From Apteryx mantelli (taxonomy: Eukaryota; Chordata; Aves; Apterygiformes; Apterygidae), in NCBI RefSeq assembly GCF_036417845.1, contig NC_089994.1, forward strand, positions 10,620,001-10,684,000: a DNA stretch of 64,000 bases, read 5' to 3'. Positions 30,701 through 42,395 of the stretch are shown piece by piece. The stretch's first letter is position 1. Each line of letters begins with the position of its first letter. The translations under genes were made by a program, and so were the position numbers. The notes under the pieces were generated by a model. The model was not told the origin of the DNA and made no database searches. It worked only from the letters and a program-made list of their open reading frames with translations.

Positions 30701-31678
30701 CCTGTGATAACTCAGTAGCAATAATGATCTTTTACTGGTGCATTAACATTGTATTTCAAGTCTTTCCTGCTGTTATAATTATATGCTCACACTTTAGGCT
30801 AACTTTGTTAGCTACATGGTTTAGTGAATAGAGGTTGTTAATTAGGCCTCGCATTAGTCTTAGGAAATTGAGCCCTTTTTTTTAATGTGTGAAGAACTAT
30901 GAAATGACTTGGAGACCACCAAGTCAGGATGGTAGAAAGCTCATACTTCCTTCCAGTCATCTGTTTCTGGCAGGATACTGAATTGTCCATAGAAAAATGG
31001 CAGCTTATATGTAGAAAATCTGCTGACAAAGTGGTATAGATGCACAAATAGAATCTGCTTTTCATGAAAGTAATTTCCTATTTAGAAATACATGTTCCTA
31101 AAGAGAGACAAAAATTTTTGTGATTGTGTTGGTGTCCTGTGATAACAATTAATGATGTTTAAATCTTAATGGACACTCACTCTGAAAGGAAAAATGAAGC
31201 AGTAATTCTGATATAAATAATCATGAGTTTATGTGCATGCCATCAGGTAAAACATTTTCATGCTACATCTGACTTGAACACATTTGGCACTAACAAAAAT
31301 TTAACCTTTTTATCATACTCTTTGTAAATGTGCAGCTTTGTATTTGGGTTTCCTGAAGTGCAATAGGGAATCAGAGTGGTGGAGGGAGAGCAAGAGACTG
31401 AAAATGCCCATTTGAACTTGCCTGGGTGATTTCTGCCCTGCTTAGTGCAGTGATATGGTCAAGAGAAAAATGAATTAACATCAGGGTGGTGTTGGGGGAC
31501 TCTGTAATGCTGCATAACAGACACAAGGTTTAACCTTCTACCTTTATGTTGTTTCAGGACTAACACAGTCATTCTCATTGATTCAGAAGGAGAGGTTACT
31601 TTCACAGAGCGCAACATGATCAATGCAGATGTCAACCAGTGGAAAACAAGCACCTATGAATTCAAACTACAGATTTAA
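734..31678 (+). CDS. TANGO2: TANGO2, complete coding region in eight exons (276 aa)
   Basis: Joins exons 734-789, 7315-7403, 9346-9465, 10376-10490, 23706-23776, 26308-26461, 29278-29382 and 31558-31678. All introns are GT-AG, phases match, and the total of 831 nt gives 276 residues plus TAA, the same length as human TANGO2. The protein starts [12 protein letters not shown] and carries the family signature NRDE at residues 25-28 (NRDEFYLRP). Cys2 directly after Met is conserved in this Ntn-hydrolase-like NRDE family. Other landmarks are [34 protein letters not shown], and [13 protein letters not shown] near the C terminus. TANGO2 is a cytosolic/mitochondria-associated protein implicated in lipid (acyl-CoA) and haem handling; human loss causes metabolic crises with rhabdomyolysis. 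Its exact reaction is unsettled. The gene lies upstream of DGCR8 in the same orientation, as in human 22q11.2. The promoter and first noncoding exon lie left of the window. Confidence 0.97.
790..7314 (+). other. TANGO2: TANGO2 intron after coding exon 1 (6.5 kb)
   Basis: AT-rich intron without credible coding exons; open frames here are short and lack family features. It holds poly-A and poly-T tracts near 5552 and 5639 and a C12-A9 tract at 6632-6652. Confidence 0.75.
6632..6652. repeat. C12-A9 homopolymer junction
   Basis: Twelve C followed by nine A in the TANGO2 intron, preceded by CCCCT repeats. Low complexity and prone to length error. Confidence 0.9.
7315..7403 (+). CDS. TANGO2: TANGO2 coding exon 2 with the NRDE motif
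   Basis: Acceptor ttctgcag ends at 7314 and donor GCG|GTATGT follows 7403. It encodes [16 protein letters not shown] and then [12 protein letters not shown]. The NRDE tetrapeptide names the protein family. Confidence 0.96.
7404..9345 (+). other. TANGO2: TANGO2 intron after coding exon 2
   Basis: 1.9 kb of AT-rich intron. It has an A-rich (gaaa) tract near 7480-7509 and a short CAA repeat near 8292. Nothing else is recognised. Confidence 0.75.
9346..9465 (+). CDS. TANGO2: TANGO2 coding exon 3
   Basis: Acceptor tccactag ends at 9345 and donor AGAG|GTATGA follows 9465. It encodes [20 protein letters not shown] and then [19 protein letters not shown], matching a strongly conserved block of the family. 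Confidence 0.96.
9466..10375 (+). other. TANGO2: TANGO2 intron after coding exon 3
   Basis: 0.9 kb intron with no recognisable features besides its splice sites. Confidence 0.75.
10376..10490 (+). CDS. TANGO2: TANGO2 coding exon 4
   Basis: Acceptor tttcttag ends at 10375 and donor GAA|GTAAGT follows 10490. It encodes [19 protein letters not shown] and then [18 protein letters not shown]. The frame stays open upstream of the acceptor as read-through of intron, which is not coding. Confidence 0.96.
15630..15656. repeat. Three perfect tandem copies of a 9-bp unit
   Basis: The unit TTTTTTAAA is repeated three times without mismatch inside the large TANGO2 intron. Confidence 0.9.
21936..21976. 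repeat. Self-complementary TG/TA/CA microsatellite
   Basis: A (TG)n tract runs into (TA)n and then (CA)n, so the left half is nearly the reverse complement of the right half and could fold into a cruciform or hairpin. Confidence 0.9.
23706..23776 (+). CDS. TANGO2: TANGO2 coding exon 5
   Basis: Acceptor tatttttcag ends at 23705. The exon encodes [18 protein letters not shown] and then VFLNP. The donor CCTG|GTAGGA after 23776 is weaker than its neighbours but is the only site that keeps phase with the next exon. Confidence 0.95.
23777..26307 (+). other. TANGO2: TANGO2 intron after coding exon 5
   Basis: 2.5 kb AT-rich intron; nothing specific recognised. Confidence 0.75.
26308..26461 (+). CDS. 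TANGO2: TANGO2 coding exon 6
   Basis: Acceptor taatgtatag ends at 26307 and donor GCC|GTAAGA follows 26461. It encodes [19 protein letters not shown] and continues through an acidic helix-like stretch to MNNQEP. Confidence 0.96.
26462..29277 (+). other. TANGO2: TANGO2 intron after coding exon 6
   Basis: 2.8 kb intron with a short TG repeat at 27857-27871; otherwise no recognised element. Confidence 0.75.
29278..29382 (+). CDS. TANGO2: TANGO2 coding exon 7
   Basis: Acceptor tttttaacag ends at 29277 and donor AAG|GTAAAA follows 29382. It encodes [19 protein letters not shown] and then [12 protein letters not shown], the most conserved C-terminal block of the family. Confidence 0.96.
29383..31557 (+). 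other. TANGO2: TANGO2 last intron
   Basis: 2.2 kb intron; the open frame of 122 codons at 29603-29971 is of a length expected by chance and shows no family motif. Confidence 0.75.
31558..31678 (+). CDS. TANGO2: TANGO2 terminal coding exon and stop codon
   Basis: Acceptor tgtttcag ends at 31557. The exon encodes [19 protein letters not shown] and ends YEFKLQI followed by TAA at 31676-31678. Confidence 0.96.
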
Positions 31679-34600
31679 CAACTTTCTCTTTGAATGGATT
31701 GTAATAAAAGTAATGAGAGAACAAGCCATTATACTCCAGTAAATGTTTTTTGCCAGGCTCCAGAAGCAAGAAATAGCAAGGAAAGCAAAAGTTTATTTAA
31801 ACCAGTAGCACACCCTGTAAGGTTCCCAAATACTTTGCATAAAACCAAGAAAGGAAATTGTTTTTACGCTACATAATGACTTATGTAAAAATACTTCTGA
31901 ATGTGTGACTTTTTGATTTAGCTTCCTAGCTCAAAATCGTAAGTACCAATGAGCAGTATCAGTATTGATACTTCTGGGTCTGATTCAGTGACATTCTTGC
32001 ATGCCATTAATTTCTTTTGACTTCAGCTGGAGCTGAAGATGTATGTAGCTTCTTGGAGAGTCTGTGTTAAGCTAAGTTTCAGAATGTAGTTCTGTCCAAA
32101 AATTACTGATTTTTGCTTTTGCACATAGAGGATAAAGGAAATCAGCTAGACAGTTCTATATAGCCATTTCTAATTACTTTGTGTACTGAAACAACATATT
32201 ATATGATGCCTTGAACCAGTGTTGAGAAGTCATGGAAAATAGGATCAGAAAGGACCATGAGGCTATCTGTTCTATCACTCTGCCTCCAAGGCAAGGCCAT
32301 CTTTGCCCAAGACAGAAGTCTGCTTTTCTGTCCTTAAAGTTGTTTTAAAGAGAATCTTAAATACTTCCCAGTTCAAAGGAGGGGAAATATATTGCTGCTT
32401 TTATTGTTCTATCTGAAGGTTTTACAAAATTTTGCTTTCCCTTCAACATATAATTTTAGGATTGTAAAACTGATGCCTGTTTGTGGTAAATGAATGTATG
32501 TTATCTTTGCAGCTTTAAATGCTTTAATAACACTTAAACTTTTCAGCTATGCCATGGTGCAGTGTTCTGCCTTGGAAGAGAGAGAGATTCTTTAAGTTTG
32601 TTTTTCCTATAAATAGTACAGCAATATGTCTTTTTTCTAAAACTTGATTTGAGAGTAGATATGAAATTGAAGTTCAGTGTCTGTTCAGTTTTATTCAGTA
32701 GAAACTAAGAAATCATGGAAGTAGATTGGTTTATTTTTGAAGGGAATAAAATGGTTTGTAATGTGACATGTTGTTTTCTGGTAGTCTAACTAGCAATATT
32801 AGTTTTCTTTTTTCTTCCCCAGCAGGCAGTAAGGACTAGATATCTATTTGCAAAGAGAAACTGAATATGAAGTTTACATATATCAGGCTTTTCTGTAAGT
32901 GTGCAACTTTGGCTTTATTTCTTTATTGGTATAATACATCAAAAGCTGGAGTGACTACTCGTATTTTTTTAGTAAAGTAGATATTTGTTGTAAAGTGACA
33001 TTACTGCTGAAAAAGTTGAGTATTAAGATGCACTTCCTATGTTCTAACAACTGTGAATTATAAAGCTATTTAAATGCATGCTTTTTCCAGTTATTTAGTG
33101 GTAGGCGATAGACTGTAGCTAATACCAAGATATCTTAACCTAAGTTGTTTTGCTGCTATTATTCTATTTTGACTTATTTTGAGTGCTAAACCTTGAACTG
33201 GTAGTGGATCATGGTTATTTTTTCTCTCCTACTTACTGAATGTATTTTTCTACAATTCTCTGATTATGAAGTAATGATTACAAAGTAGCAGCATTTCTGA
33301 TTCAATCTACAAAGATGTGCTCCTTTTTCTGTATTTGGGTCTGTGTATTCCAGCCTTCTCAGTCCTTTGTGTGTTTGTCCGCGTACTGAGGGGAGAGGTA
33401 AATTAGACTTCCCGTTGAAGTGAGGGAGTAGTGTGAAAGGCCGTTCCCAGGCTGCTTATTGCCAGGAGATACCAAAGCACCGTTCATCCAATGATTTCTT
33501 TTGCGTATTGAGAAATAACTTCTAGATACCAGGGCTACTTCCATGTCTAGTCGCAGGCACGTAAGTGCTTTCTTGATTCAGGACTATATAAATGGCTTTT
33601 TGACCACCTTGATTCTGAGACTGTTAATACAAACTTCATCACATTTGTGTCTTGTTGGGGGTGTACTTGGTTTGAAACGAGGAGTCACCTGGACAGTTCC
33701 TGAGCTGTAGGAAATAGTCCTTTTTTTTTGACTGTTTACACTGCATATTTTTATGAATAAAAAATGCTATTAGTTTGAGTTGCAAAGAAATAGCTATTGC
33801 TGTCTTAAATTTGAGTTTGACAAGTGCATATTTAAAAATAAAACTCAGCTTTAATTTGCTCAGGGCTTGCATATCAACCTTTTTTTGTACCTTAATAAAA
33901 AAAATGCCAGTGTGAATTTGAACAAAACATATTTAAGCATATTACCTAAATGACAAGTAAAATGCTTTTACGTTCTTTCACACTGAAACCATTTATAAAC
34001 CTTAGTTTTTACGGTAGTCCTGTAATAATGAACGTTTATCCCTCATCTTTATACATAGGCAAAAGAGAAGCAAGTCAGACCTGAGATGTGAAAACAGCTG
34101 ATTTTAGTGTGGTTTCCTATGCTTAAATCAAAACTCTAGTATTTGCTTTTTCCCCCCACAAAAACAAAAAACCTTAAAGAACCCAAACCTCTAATGTTCT
34201 CTTATGTCAGAGTACAGTATTGTAAGTGTCACTTAATAAAGTGAACTTTAACTTCTTTTGAAGCTTATGGGAGTTTTGCTGTTGGCTTCCGTGGGAACAG
34301 AACGAGGGCTGCAGTGTAGACCTCAGCAAGTTGTGCTTTCCCATAGAAACGATCAGGTATAAAAAAGTGCATAAGCTGATATTTGCTGTGATAATTATAG
34401 TTGCAATGAATCCACTGGAAAAATTCAATTGTAGCTAACATTAATAAGGAAAGTACTTTATTTTTATAAAGGTATTTTTAAAAATAAAAGGAAATTTTAA
34501 ATATCAGCTTTAAAACTATAAAGGAAACTATTGTATGACATTTTAATAAGTTTGCTTATATAGAACATGCTTTCAATATTCTGAATTTACAAGAGCTTTT

Positions 34601-34850
34601 CTCCTGACTCACTTTTTTCTGCTAAAATGGTAATGGAAGGAGTTCTAAATTGTTTGTAACCACTCAACTCCATTTTTTGCTTAAAGTTATTTCATAACTG
34701 TTATTTACATGTGTGTTCAAAGCTAGAATCAGAATAAAGTCATTCTGACCAGTTTTTGTCACAGTAATAAATTGTGCATTTGTGCAGATGTGAATGTTAA
34801 TGTGTCTGTACCTTTGTGCAACGAAATGAGGTAAAATCCTTCTGCTCATG
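31679..34850 (+). other. TANGO2: TANGO2 3' UTR and downstream zone with several poly(A) signals
   Basis: Canonical AATAAA hexamers occur at 31703-31708, 32745-32750, 33756-33761, 33837-33842, 33894-33899, 34235-34240 and 34733-34738. The one at 32745 is followed by a GT-rich stretch (ggtttgtaatgtgacatgttg), as expected of a cleavage region, and is my preferred 3' end. The first lies only 25 nt past the stop codon. Transcript data would be needed to choose. A stretch at about 32240-32330 faintly resembles decayed CR1 LINE 3' sequence. Confidence 0.5.
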
Positions 34851-37800
34851 AGAAACTAGAAATGAAAACTTCGCAACGACTTCAGCTTTTGGTATTTATT
34901 TCCTTTTTTGAGTGCTGTATTTTTGTCTCTTTTTTACTTTGTTTTCTTACCATACTTATTCTCTCCATTTTGAATTGTGGTAAGAAATGAGTAAATATTT
35001 ATTTTTAAGGCTGGTATCCAGGGTCTGGGCATTTTGCTTTGTTTTTCAGGTTAGTAAACAGTGTACAGACTGGAATGTTCCCAGACTAAGAGTCATAGTG
35101 ATCAATCCTTTGAAATCACCTCCAACTTCTGATGATCAGTAGGTGCCCCCCACCTCCCTGTTCACAGGCAACTGTTCTCTTGTCACTACCTCTGACTGGA
35201 TCTGTGCCAAGCAGAGCCAGTCCAGGTAGGAAACAAGTTCTCAAACATCCAGTGTCTGAAACAATGTCTCAAGCATCCCTCTCCTGCCATGACCTCAAGG
35301 TACTCAAGAATCTGCCTTTTCCCTTGCAGATTGGAGTGGATCCTTCAAAATTTAAAAGCTTGCTTGGCACATTCAGGTATTACAGGAAGAGGAGCTGGCA
35401 TATTCTTGCCTGCAAAATGATGGAAGGTGTGTGTTTGTTTTTAAAGCTTTACACAGCATCTTCTCAAACTGACAGTTACTTAGAGAAGACCAGCCACTGG
35501 AATTGTCCTGCACTCATTGTTAAGGGGGCAACCCAACTAAAACCCAATAAAAGAAGATTATTAATGAATAGACCTTTGAAGTTGTCGCTGCCAGTTCTTC
35601 CCTATGCAGCAAGAAAGGTTTGGTCTGGATTACTGGTCTTGAAATCAGGGATTTGCATCAAGAATTGTTTGTGGCAAACAGAGGATAATAACTGAGGACC
35701 TTTAAAAATGAGTTTAATGATAAATGCATGTTAAAAGTACTTTGAGGTGTTCAGATTCACAAGAAGGCAGAAATAATCACAGCAGAGATGCAACAAATAA
35801 TGTGAAAGAGCAAAAGCAGTGCTTCCTTAGTGAAAAGCTACAAAATGCCTTACAAAATGCTATTGAAGGGAAAGAATCCAAGTTCACTGTGGAAAAGTTC
35901 TGGATCTTAAGCAGACTTGAGACTTTCTTGTTACGCTAAGCTGAGACTACCTTATTGTTCTGCATACCTGGAAATTTGTTGCGGAGATGTAGTTGTCTTG
36001 TCTCACTGACTGTTTTCAGTAGTTTTACTGAAAGAAAAACTTAGTCCAGACAATGAACTAGTCTTTTAAACTTCCCAGTATGATCAGGATTTAACTGGTA
36101 TTTATTATTAAAAAACTAAATATACCAAACTGAATATTGAGACGAAATGCTAAAATGGACTTTGAATATTGTTTTCATGCTATCATGAGGAAATAAGTCA
36201 TTTCAAAATGAAACCTTGAAATACAAAGCAATAATAAGACAATAATTAAAGCATCTTACACTTCACATTTAGCCTAAAAAAATTTTGAATAATGTGCATT
36301 TATGGCTTAACGAACCTTCTTATTTATATGGAATGCTAACTACTAGGAATTAGTTCCATATCATCCAGATTCATGTAACAGAACACTACTTGTGGTGTTC
36401 TTCTGATTCATTTTCTGCAGAGAAGTCTTTAGCTTTTGAGAATTTAGGAAATGCTCTTGACTTAGTGAAAATGGATTCTGTATTGTAATCAACTGTAAAA
36501 GCAATAGAATTAACTGAGTTACACAACCCATCAGTGTGACTCATGCTGTGAAATTTAAGTTAAGATGAGCAGAGTGAAGAAAATGTTGAATATAGCTCAC
36601 TGTAGTGCAAATATATTAAACTACTATCTCTGGAACATTCTGCATCAAGAACTAAAACTGAGTGAAAAAGCAGTATCACATTAAAGTACTCCAATCTACC
36701 CTATCTTTTGAAATAAGAGATAAGGACTGAACATAGCACTAAAGATTGTGCATGAGGGAGAAAAATAATGTTTAATGCAAACTTTGATATTAAGTAGGAT
36801 AGGCAAGAATTAGAGCCTATTTAAGACAGTCATAGGCAACATGAAGGAGTAAAAAAGCAAGCTATTTACTGATTCATGTAAAATTTTGGTGTCTATGCAC
36901 TAGAAAGATAAATGGAGCAAAACCAATGCAAACTAAAAACGGATCAGTAGTTGGAGAAATGAAGTGGGGGAGAAGGCCATACTTAATTTAGCAGAGAACA
37001 AATATAATGAAGAAAATCTGTTACACTGAAAGACATTCTGAGGATGGTCTGTAAAAGCTTGAGTGGAAATGGAGTGGCTGTTTCACAAGTAGACAAAGAT
37101 GGGTAGTATAGCTCTAAGACATCTGGACAACATCAGGAATACTTACTGATACTTTACTGAGATTTTTATTCTAAACATGAAGTGTTGTGTGGCTTGATTC
37201 AACTACTATTAGGTTTTTTTATATCTATAAGAAAATTGGCAAAGAATTCAGATTAATCTTTAAAGTGGGATATCTGTTCTAATGTACTTGGCATTCAACT
37301 GTGCCAAAGAGTCACTGTAGGTAAGATTTCTGTGATGTATAGCTTGAGTGTATGTGTTTTAAGTGGTTGTAACACAAGATATGGAAACAGAGGTTAAATA
37401 ATCAGCAAGTAGGACTGCAAAGCTGAACAATCCTTGATATTCAATTAAGGCATTAAATTTAAAAGGTGAGTGTAAAAAAAGAATAACCCTAATCTGTATA
37501 TCTGATAAAATGACACTGTTTATTCAGCATGTATTTCATTTTCAGATAATTGTTTTGTCTTACTTTCTTGCTTTGCATATTTACTAAATATCAACCTGAA
37601 TTATCACAATATTTCTTGTTATTAAATATTTAAATTTCAACAGCAAAACTTTGATTTTTGTTAAAACATAATAAAAATGCAGATGAAGCCCTGATTTCTC
37701 TCCTAAAGACTTTGATCTGGAAATGACATTCATTGATGTATTCTTTCAATAACACCCCCTCTCCTGGCCCCCCATACAGATAACTTCCACTGAAGCTAAA

Positions 37801-39149
37801 ATGATTAGATAGGTATGGGATCTGGACTTTATTAAATTATTTTGAATAGCATAGAAATAACTATTGTGGAAGTAATTTATGTAGGATACATCTTATCTAC
37901 TAAAATAAGTGTGAAATGTAATGCTATATTTCAAGAGTCTAATGATACTACTGTGTTCTTGGTCTATGCAATTGCAATTATGTAATAGTGACTTGGGAAA
38001 GAATTTAAAAATATGCATAAGCCAGCTTTTAAGTGAGCACTTAGAAGCATTCTTTGTCCTCATTCAACTTGCTCTGAATTAATGAGACTTCAGCATATTC
38101 TTGATAGTATGTGCTTAAATATTCTCAGTAAAATGTTCTGCATCTGAATTGGGTTTATGAAACTGCATTTTATAAGCTTGTTATTCTAGTGGCCTCTGAA
38201 AAAGGCGATACCTTCTAATGCAATAGTGTTTTACAAGCTTGCCTCTAGTGACAGAGGAAGCGTTTTCCACTCATCTCATCTGAGATGCCTAGGAGCCGTT
38301 ATGGGCAGAGCACTAACCTTGGCCACTAACTTACCAGGTTGTGTAAACACATTGCTTCTGTTTGGAGGAAACCACTTCGCTTTTCAGATATTAATTAACA
38401 TAAATTAAGTCATAAACTGGAGAATGTGGAGCCAATAGTGACACTTCTCATAGTGCAAGGTTATAATTAGTATCCAGTAACTGAGGTTTTTGCCTCAAAT
38501 ATGTGCTCTTCCAAGAAAAAGGTGAAGGAGAAAGGTAGTTTTTTTTTTCTGTTTACTAGCTCTTATTGTAAATGGGCATTAAAAATAACTGTAGAGTCAA
38601 GGTGTTAACCAAATGCATTTATCCATCTGATGTTTGTTATGACCCATTTGAATGGCTCCCATTTAGAGAGTAAATAACTGTCCTGTCAATGATTACGGAA
38701 CTTTTATAGTGCCATAACGTTTGACTTCTGTCCCTTAGATGACTTGTGCATGCTCTTCAGAGCAGACATGTTTCTAGAATACTAAGCAAACTTTTAAAAT
38801 TGCTTAAGAGGCTTTTTTTTCTAGCGTCAACAAATACTTGAGGGAGGTAGGAATACTTAGGGCACAGTTCTCCCTCACAACACCCACACCCTCTGCCACC
38901 CAGAGACACTGAATGCTTAGGTCCCCTAAAAGTAGTTCTTCAGCACATCTGTGTTTTAACTCAGTCTGAGAACTCCGCACGTATGCTGACTACTGTTAGT
39001 ATTGTTCTTAAAGTGTCTCCTCCTACTTCATTTTTGTGAATGCTGGTTCTGCAGTTATGTTAGGATGTGACGCGATAAAAATTTTGGGGAGGGAACAAAG
39101 GAAAGAGTGTGACTATAATCCCGCTTCCATCTGCAGCTTGTCCCAGTCC

Positions 39150-39700
39150 CCTTTGCATGCATGGGACTTTTCTACAGGTGGGTCTACATTAGTGTTTTTA
39201 GTTTGGATTAATAGTGTACTTAAGTGATTTTTCTGATAGTCCCTATTTACTGTGCTTTGGCTCACATTGCAGAGTGATCTCAGAACCCAGGGAATAGATT
39301 GCTTTTGGATGAGACTAAACTGGAAGAAGTGTATCAGGAATGCACTGCAGCTGGTAATGTATGTACATTCAGGCCGTGGGACCAGGCTAGGTTTAGTCTG
39401 AAGCAAAACTGCCTGAAATGCATATAGTGTGGACACAAGGTATTTGGCCCCAACTGTTCTGCTCTACAAACCCGCTCATGTTGGCTGGCACTACCCGTAG
39501 GTGTAGCATTTATGATGTGTTGTACAGGTATCCTTGCACTATGGCAGCTGCAAACTTTTTCTTCAGTAATACATTGTGCCAGTCTAGTGTCAGTACTTTC
39601 TTGGTACACTATGCATGTGTTAGACTGGCAAAGCAATCTTAGAATGGCAGTTATGTAGACACAGCTATACCAGCACATCTGTGCTTGAAAGCAGTGTAAC
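39150..39700. repeat. Possible decayed non-autonomous DNA transposon
   Basis: Inverted motifs GTCTACAT (39182-39189) and ATGTAGAC (39653-39660) lie about 480 bp apart, with further 'agtgtggacacaagg' and 'agacacagctataccagc' text between or beside them. This resembles old amniote DNA-transposon relics. Family not identified. Confidence 0.3.
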
Positions 39701-40684
39701 TTACTGTGGTTCTCTTAGGAAAACCAAAGGTAGATGTGTACAGTTTTGCTTGTGTAAGTGCAGTTGCACATGGATTATGCTCCTGACTCCCATCTGAGTG
39801 TCAGCACCATTAGACTAAGCTTAGGCCTTGGAACAGCGGGCTTCTTAGTTGTAGTTCACAGCAATTCTGTGGAATAACAAATGATGCTCGTTACCGTGCA
39901 GGCTTGAATTTATAATGTCATAGTGTGTAATGACTTGCAAGAAAAACTGAGAGTTGACAGAGGTCAGTGGTTGGAGAAGTTTAGGGGAAACTGAAATACC
40001 TACAATTAAAGTAGTTGTCAATAGAGGACTGCTATAGCTCTTGAAAAGTAACTAGGTTTGGCTTGCTGGGTTAGTTTAATAACTGGACAGTAGCATATCA
40101 TAGAGATGCATGAAGTGAAAGCAGGCTTGTGACTGGCTCAGAGGATTTTGTTTTCCTTTATGCTTAGGTTTGTCTGCACAAATGGCAGATAAATACTATC
40201 CACTCCAGAAAAGTACTTTGATCAATTTGGATGAAAGGGCATATAGAAAGCAAAGTATTAAGACTTGTATTCTGACCAACATAGTTATCATTTAAATTCT
40301 TCTTTCTTATTCCCATAAATAAATTTAGTGTATTTAAAAATGCAGAATTTTCAGCCCTAATAAGAAGTTTGTTCTATAAATCAAGAACAAGCAGTGGCAG
40401 CTTCAGTCTCTGTACAACAGCACCAACCCAGGTCCAATTGCAGAGATTGCTACTTAAACTGGATTGCACAAATCATTCCTCAGTGTGAAGGTTTGCAAGA
40501 TTGAGGAGGCTTTTGAGATCTCAGTATTGCCCAGGAATGAATCAAGATCAACTCAGTTGTACAAGTACCAATGTGATTTAGAGTTTTTAAGAGAAAAAAT
40601 AAGTCGTGATCACTGAGTTTCATCTTCTGCCATTTTTTTTGTCTTGCCATTGCGCAAGCCCCATGTTCACACTGCAGCTGCATC

Positions 40685-40815
40685 CACCTTGTAAATTTTC
40701 TGCTAAAGTGATAGCTGAGTTGATAATTATAGTGACTTGCCCAAGGTCACTCGAACTGTATAGCAGGCAAGAATTCAGATCTCCTGTGTTGCGCTCAGGT
40801 GCATTTACCTCAAGA
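40685..40815 (-). repeat. MIR/CORE-SINE-like fragment
   Basis: On the minus strand the block gtgaccttgggcaagtcac is followed by sequence resembling the core and 3' half of MIR-type SINEs, and preceded by a counterpart of the 'gaatt..aatc' segment that flanks the core. The match is by eye. MIR/CORE-SINEs are ancient in amniotes, and a decayed copy in a bird is expected. Confidence 0.6.
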
Positions 40816-42322
40816 ACATTCCATATACAAATAGCTTTGAATGTAATCGTAGAGTAATTTGTGTGGGAAGAAACCCTGGAAGTCATTAATATTCATTTGA
40901 ACTAGGATACAACTTTGTGGGCTGTCAGAGGGAGGAACTATTTTCTATTTGACCTCTTAGTCATCATGTCTCACTTTAGTAATGTTTTCTTAAAAAAAAA
41001 AAGGCAAAAAAAGCTTATAGCAATCTGAAACTTTAAGAGTAACCAGTCAGCTGAATTTTCTATGATGCAAAGATTAGATGTTAGATGCACTTCTATAGAC
41101 ATCACAGGTTCATAGCAATACAATTTAGTTTGCCTTAAATCTCTATGGATGCCAGAGTGCAAGGAATTCGCCAGTAGCATAGAGCCAAAGGATGTGTCTA
41201 CTTTGATTATCTTCTGTAGCAATCAACCACCCCTTTGATGTTAGAAAATTGATCTGAGCTTGCTCATGGAATCCCCTGGACATCTTTGGCTGTCACATGA
41301 TGACTGACAGAGGTAGATGAGGAGAGCAGACTTTGGTTTAAAAAAAAAAAAAGTCAAAAATATTTTGGACAAGACCTAACTTAATGTAAACAGATTTAAG
41401 CTTCCTTTCTTCCCACTCAAATTGTTTTGACTAATTCTACCTTAGTCAATGTATAATGGCAGTGCCTGGTTTTCTGTCTAACACCTGCTGTCTCCATTTA
41501 AAACTTTTATGGATTTATCATTCTCTGGTGAATGAGATTTACTGCATCTCAAAATTGGGAGAAAATCCCAGCCTTACTGATGTCACGTGCTTTAACTATA
41601 AGCATTTAACTTCACTATCTACATGGGGAATCTAAGCTTTCTTAATATAATCAATGGGAAGGCTTATCTAGCTCTCTGAACACCTAGGAGAGAAGCAGGT
41701 TCTTTTCTTTTAGGGGCAAACTAAATTAGATGCCTGAAGTAGGATGTCATGAACCTTCTGAGGATTTGTGAATAAAGTTTGTATTATAATGTTTCCATAG
41801 GGAGCTGGGCATTTAATTTGATATGCACAGTATTCAGTCCAGATCCAAATTAGAGAGTCATCTGTGTTATCTCAGATGCCTCTGTGGCACATAAATTATT
41901 CCTCAGACTCATCCTTGGAGCCTGAGAGAAATCTCACTGAACTCAGTGGAAAGAATCTTTTTGGATGCTGATTTAGTTTGAATTATGCCCTTAATACAAT
42001 TAAACATAGTAAAACTTAAAGAATTTGCAGCACTTCTTACATTTCTGCATAAGCAATTTTCCCGTGAATTCTTTTGGTTTGTGGGTTATATTTTTAATTG
42101 CATTTTACTTAATTTTCTATGCTTGAGAGCTGTCTCAGAGTTCCAGTCTACATAGCTTTATCTGGAGCGCTCCTTGGAAGCACAGAAGCCTCGGTCGTTT
42201 CCACTCTGGGCCTTGATGTGCCTCTCCAGTATGCCCAGGTGCCAGGGAAACAGTCTACGCAGAACTATTTCTCTGCTGAAGTTCAAAGGTTAGTTTTTGT
42301 GGAGCTGCAAAAGTCTGTAATT

Positions 42323-42395
42323 AGTCTGCAATTAGTCTGGAATTAAAAAAATTAAATTAAAATTTAAATTAAAAAGTCTGCAATTAGTCTGGAAT
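42323..42395. repeat. Direct 21-bp duplication around an A/T-only spacer
   Basis: The 21-bp block at 42323-42343 (agtctgcaattagtctgg...) recurs identically at 42375-42395. The spacer between them consists only of A and T. Within each block 'attagtctg' is itself partly repeated. Confidence 0.85.

Noticed and set aside
32240..32330. Possible CR1 LINE 3' fragment
   Set aside because: Only a faint resemblance (gaaaggacc, ctgcc blocks); no terminal octamer repeat. Too weak to list as a feature.
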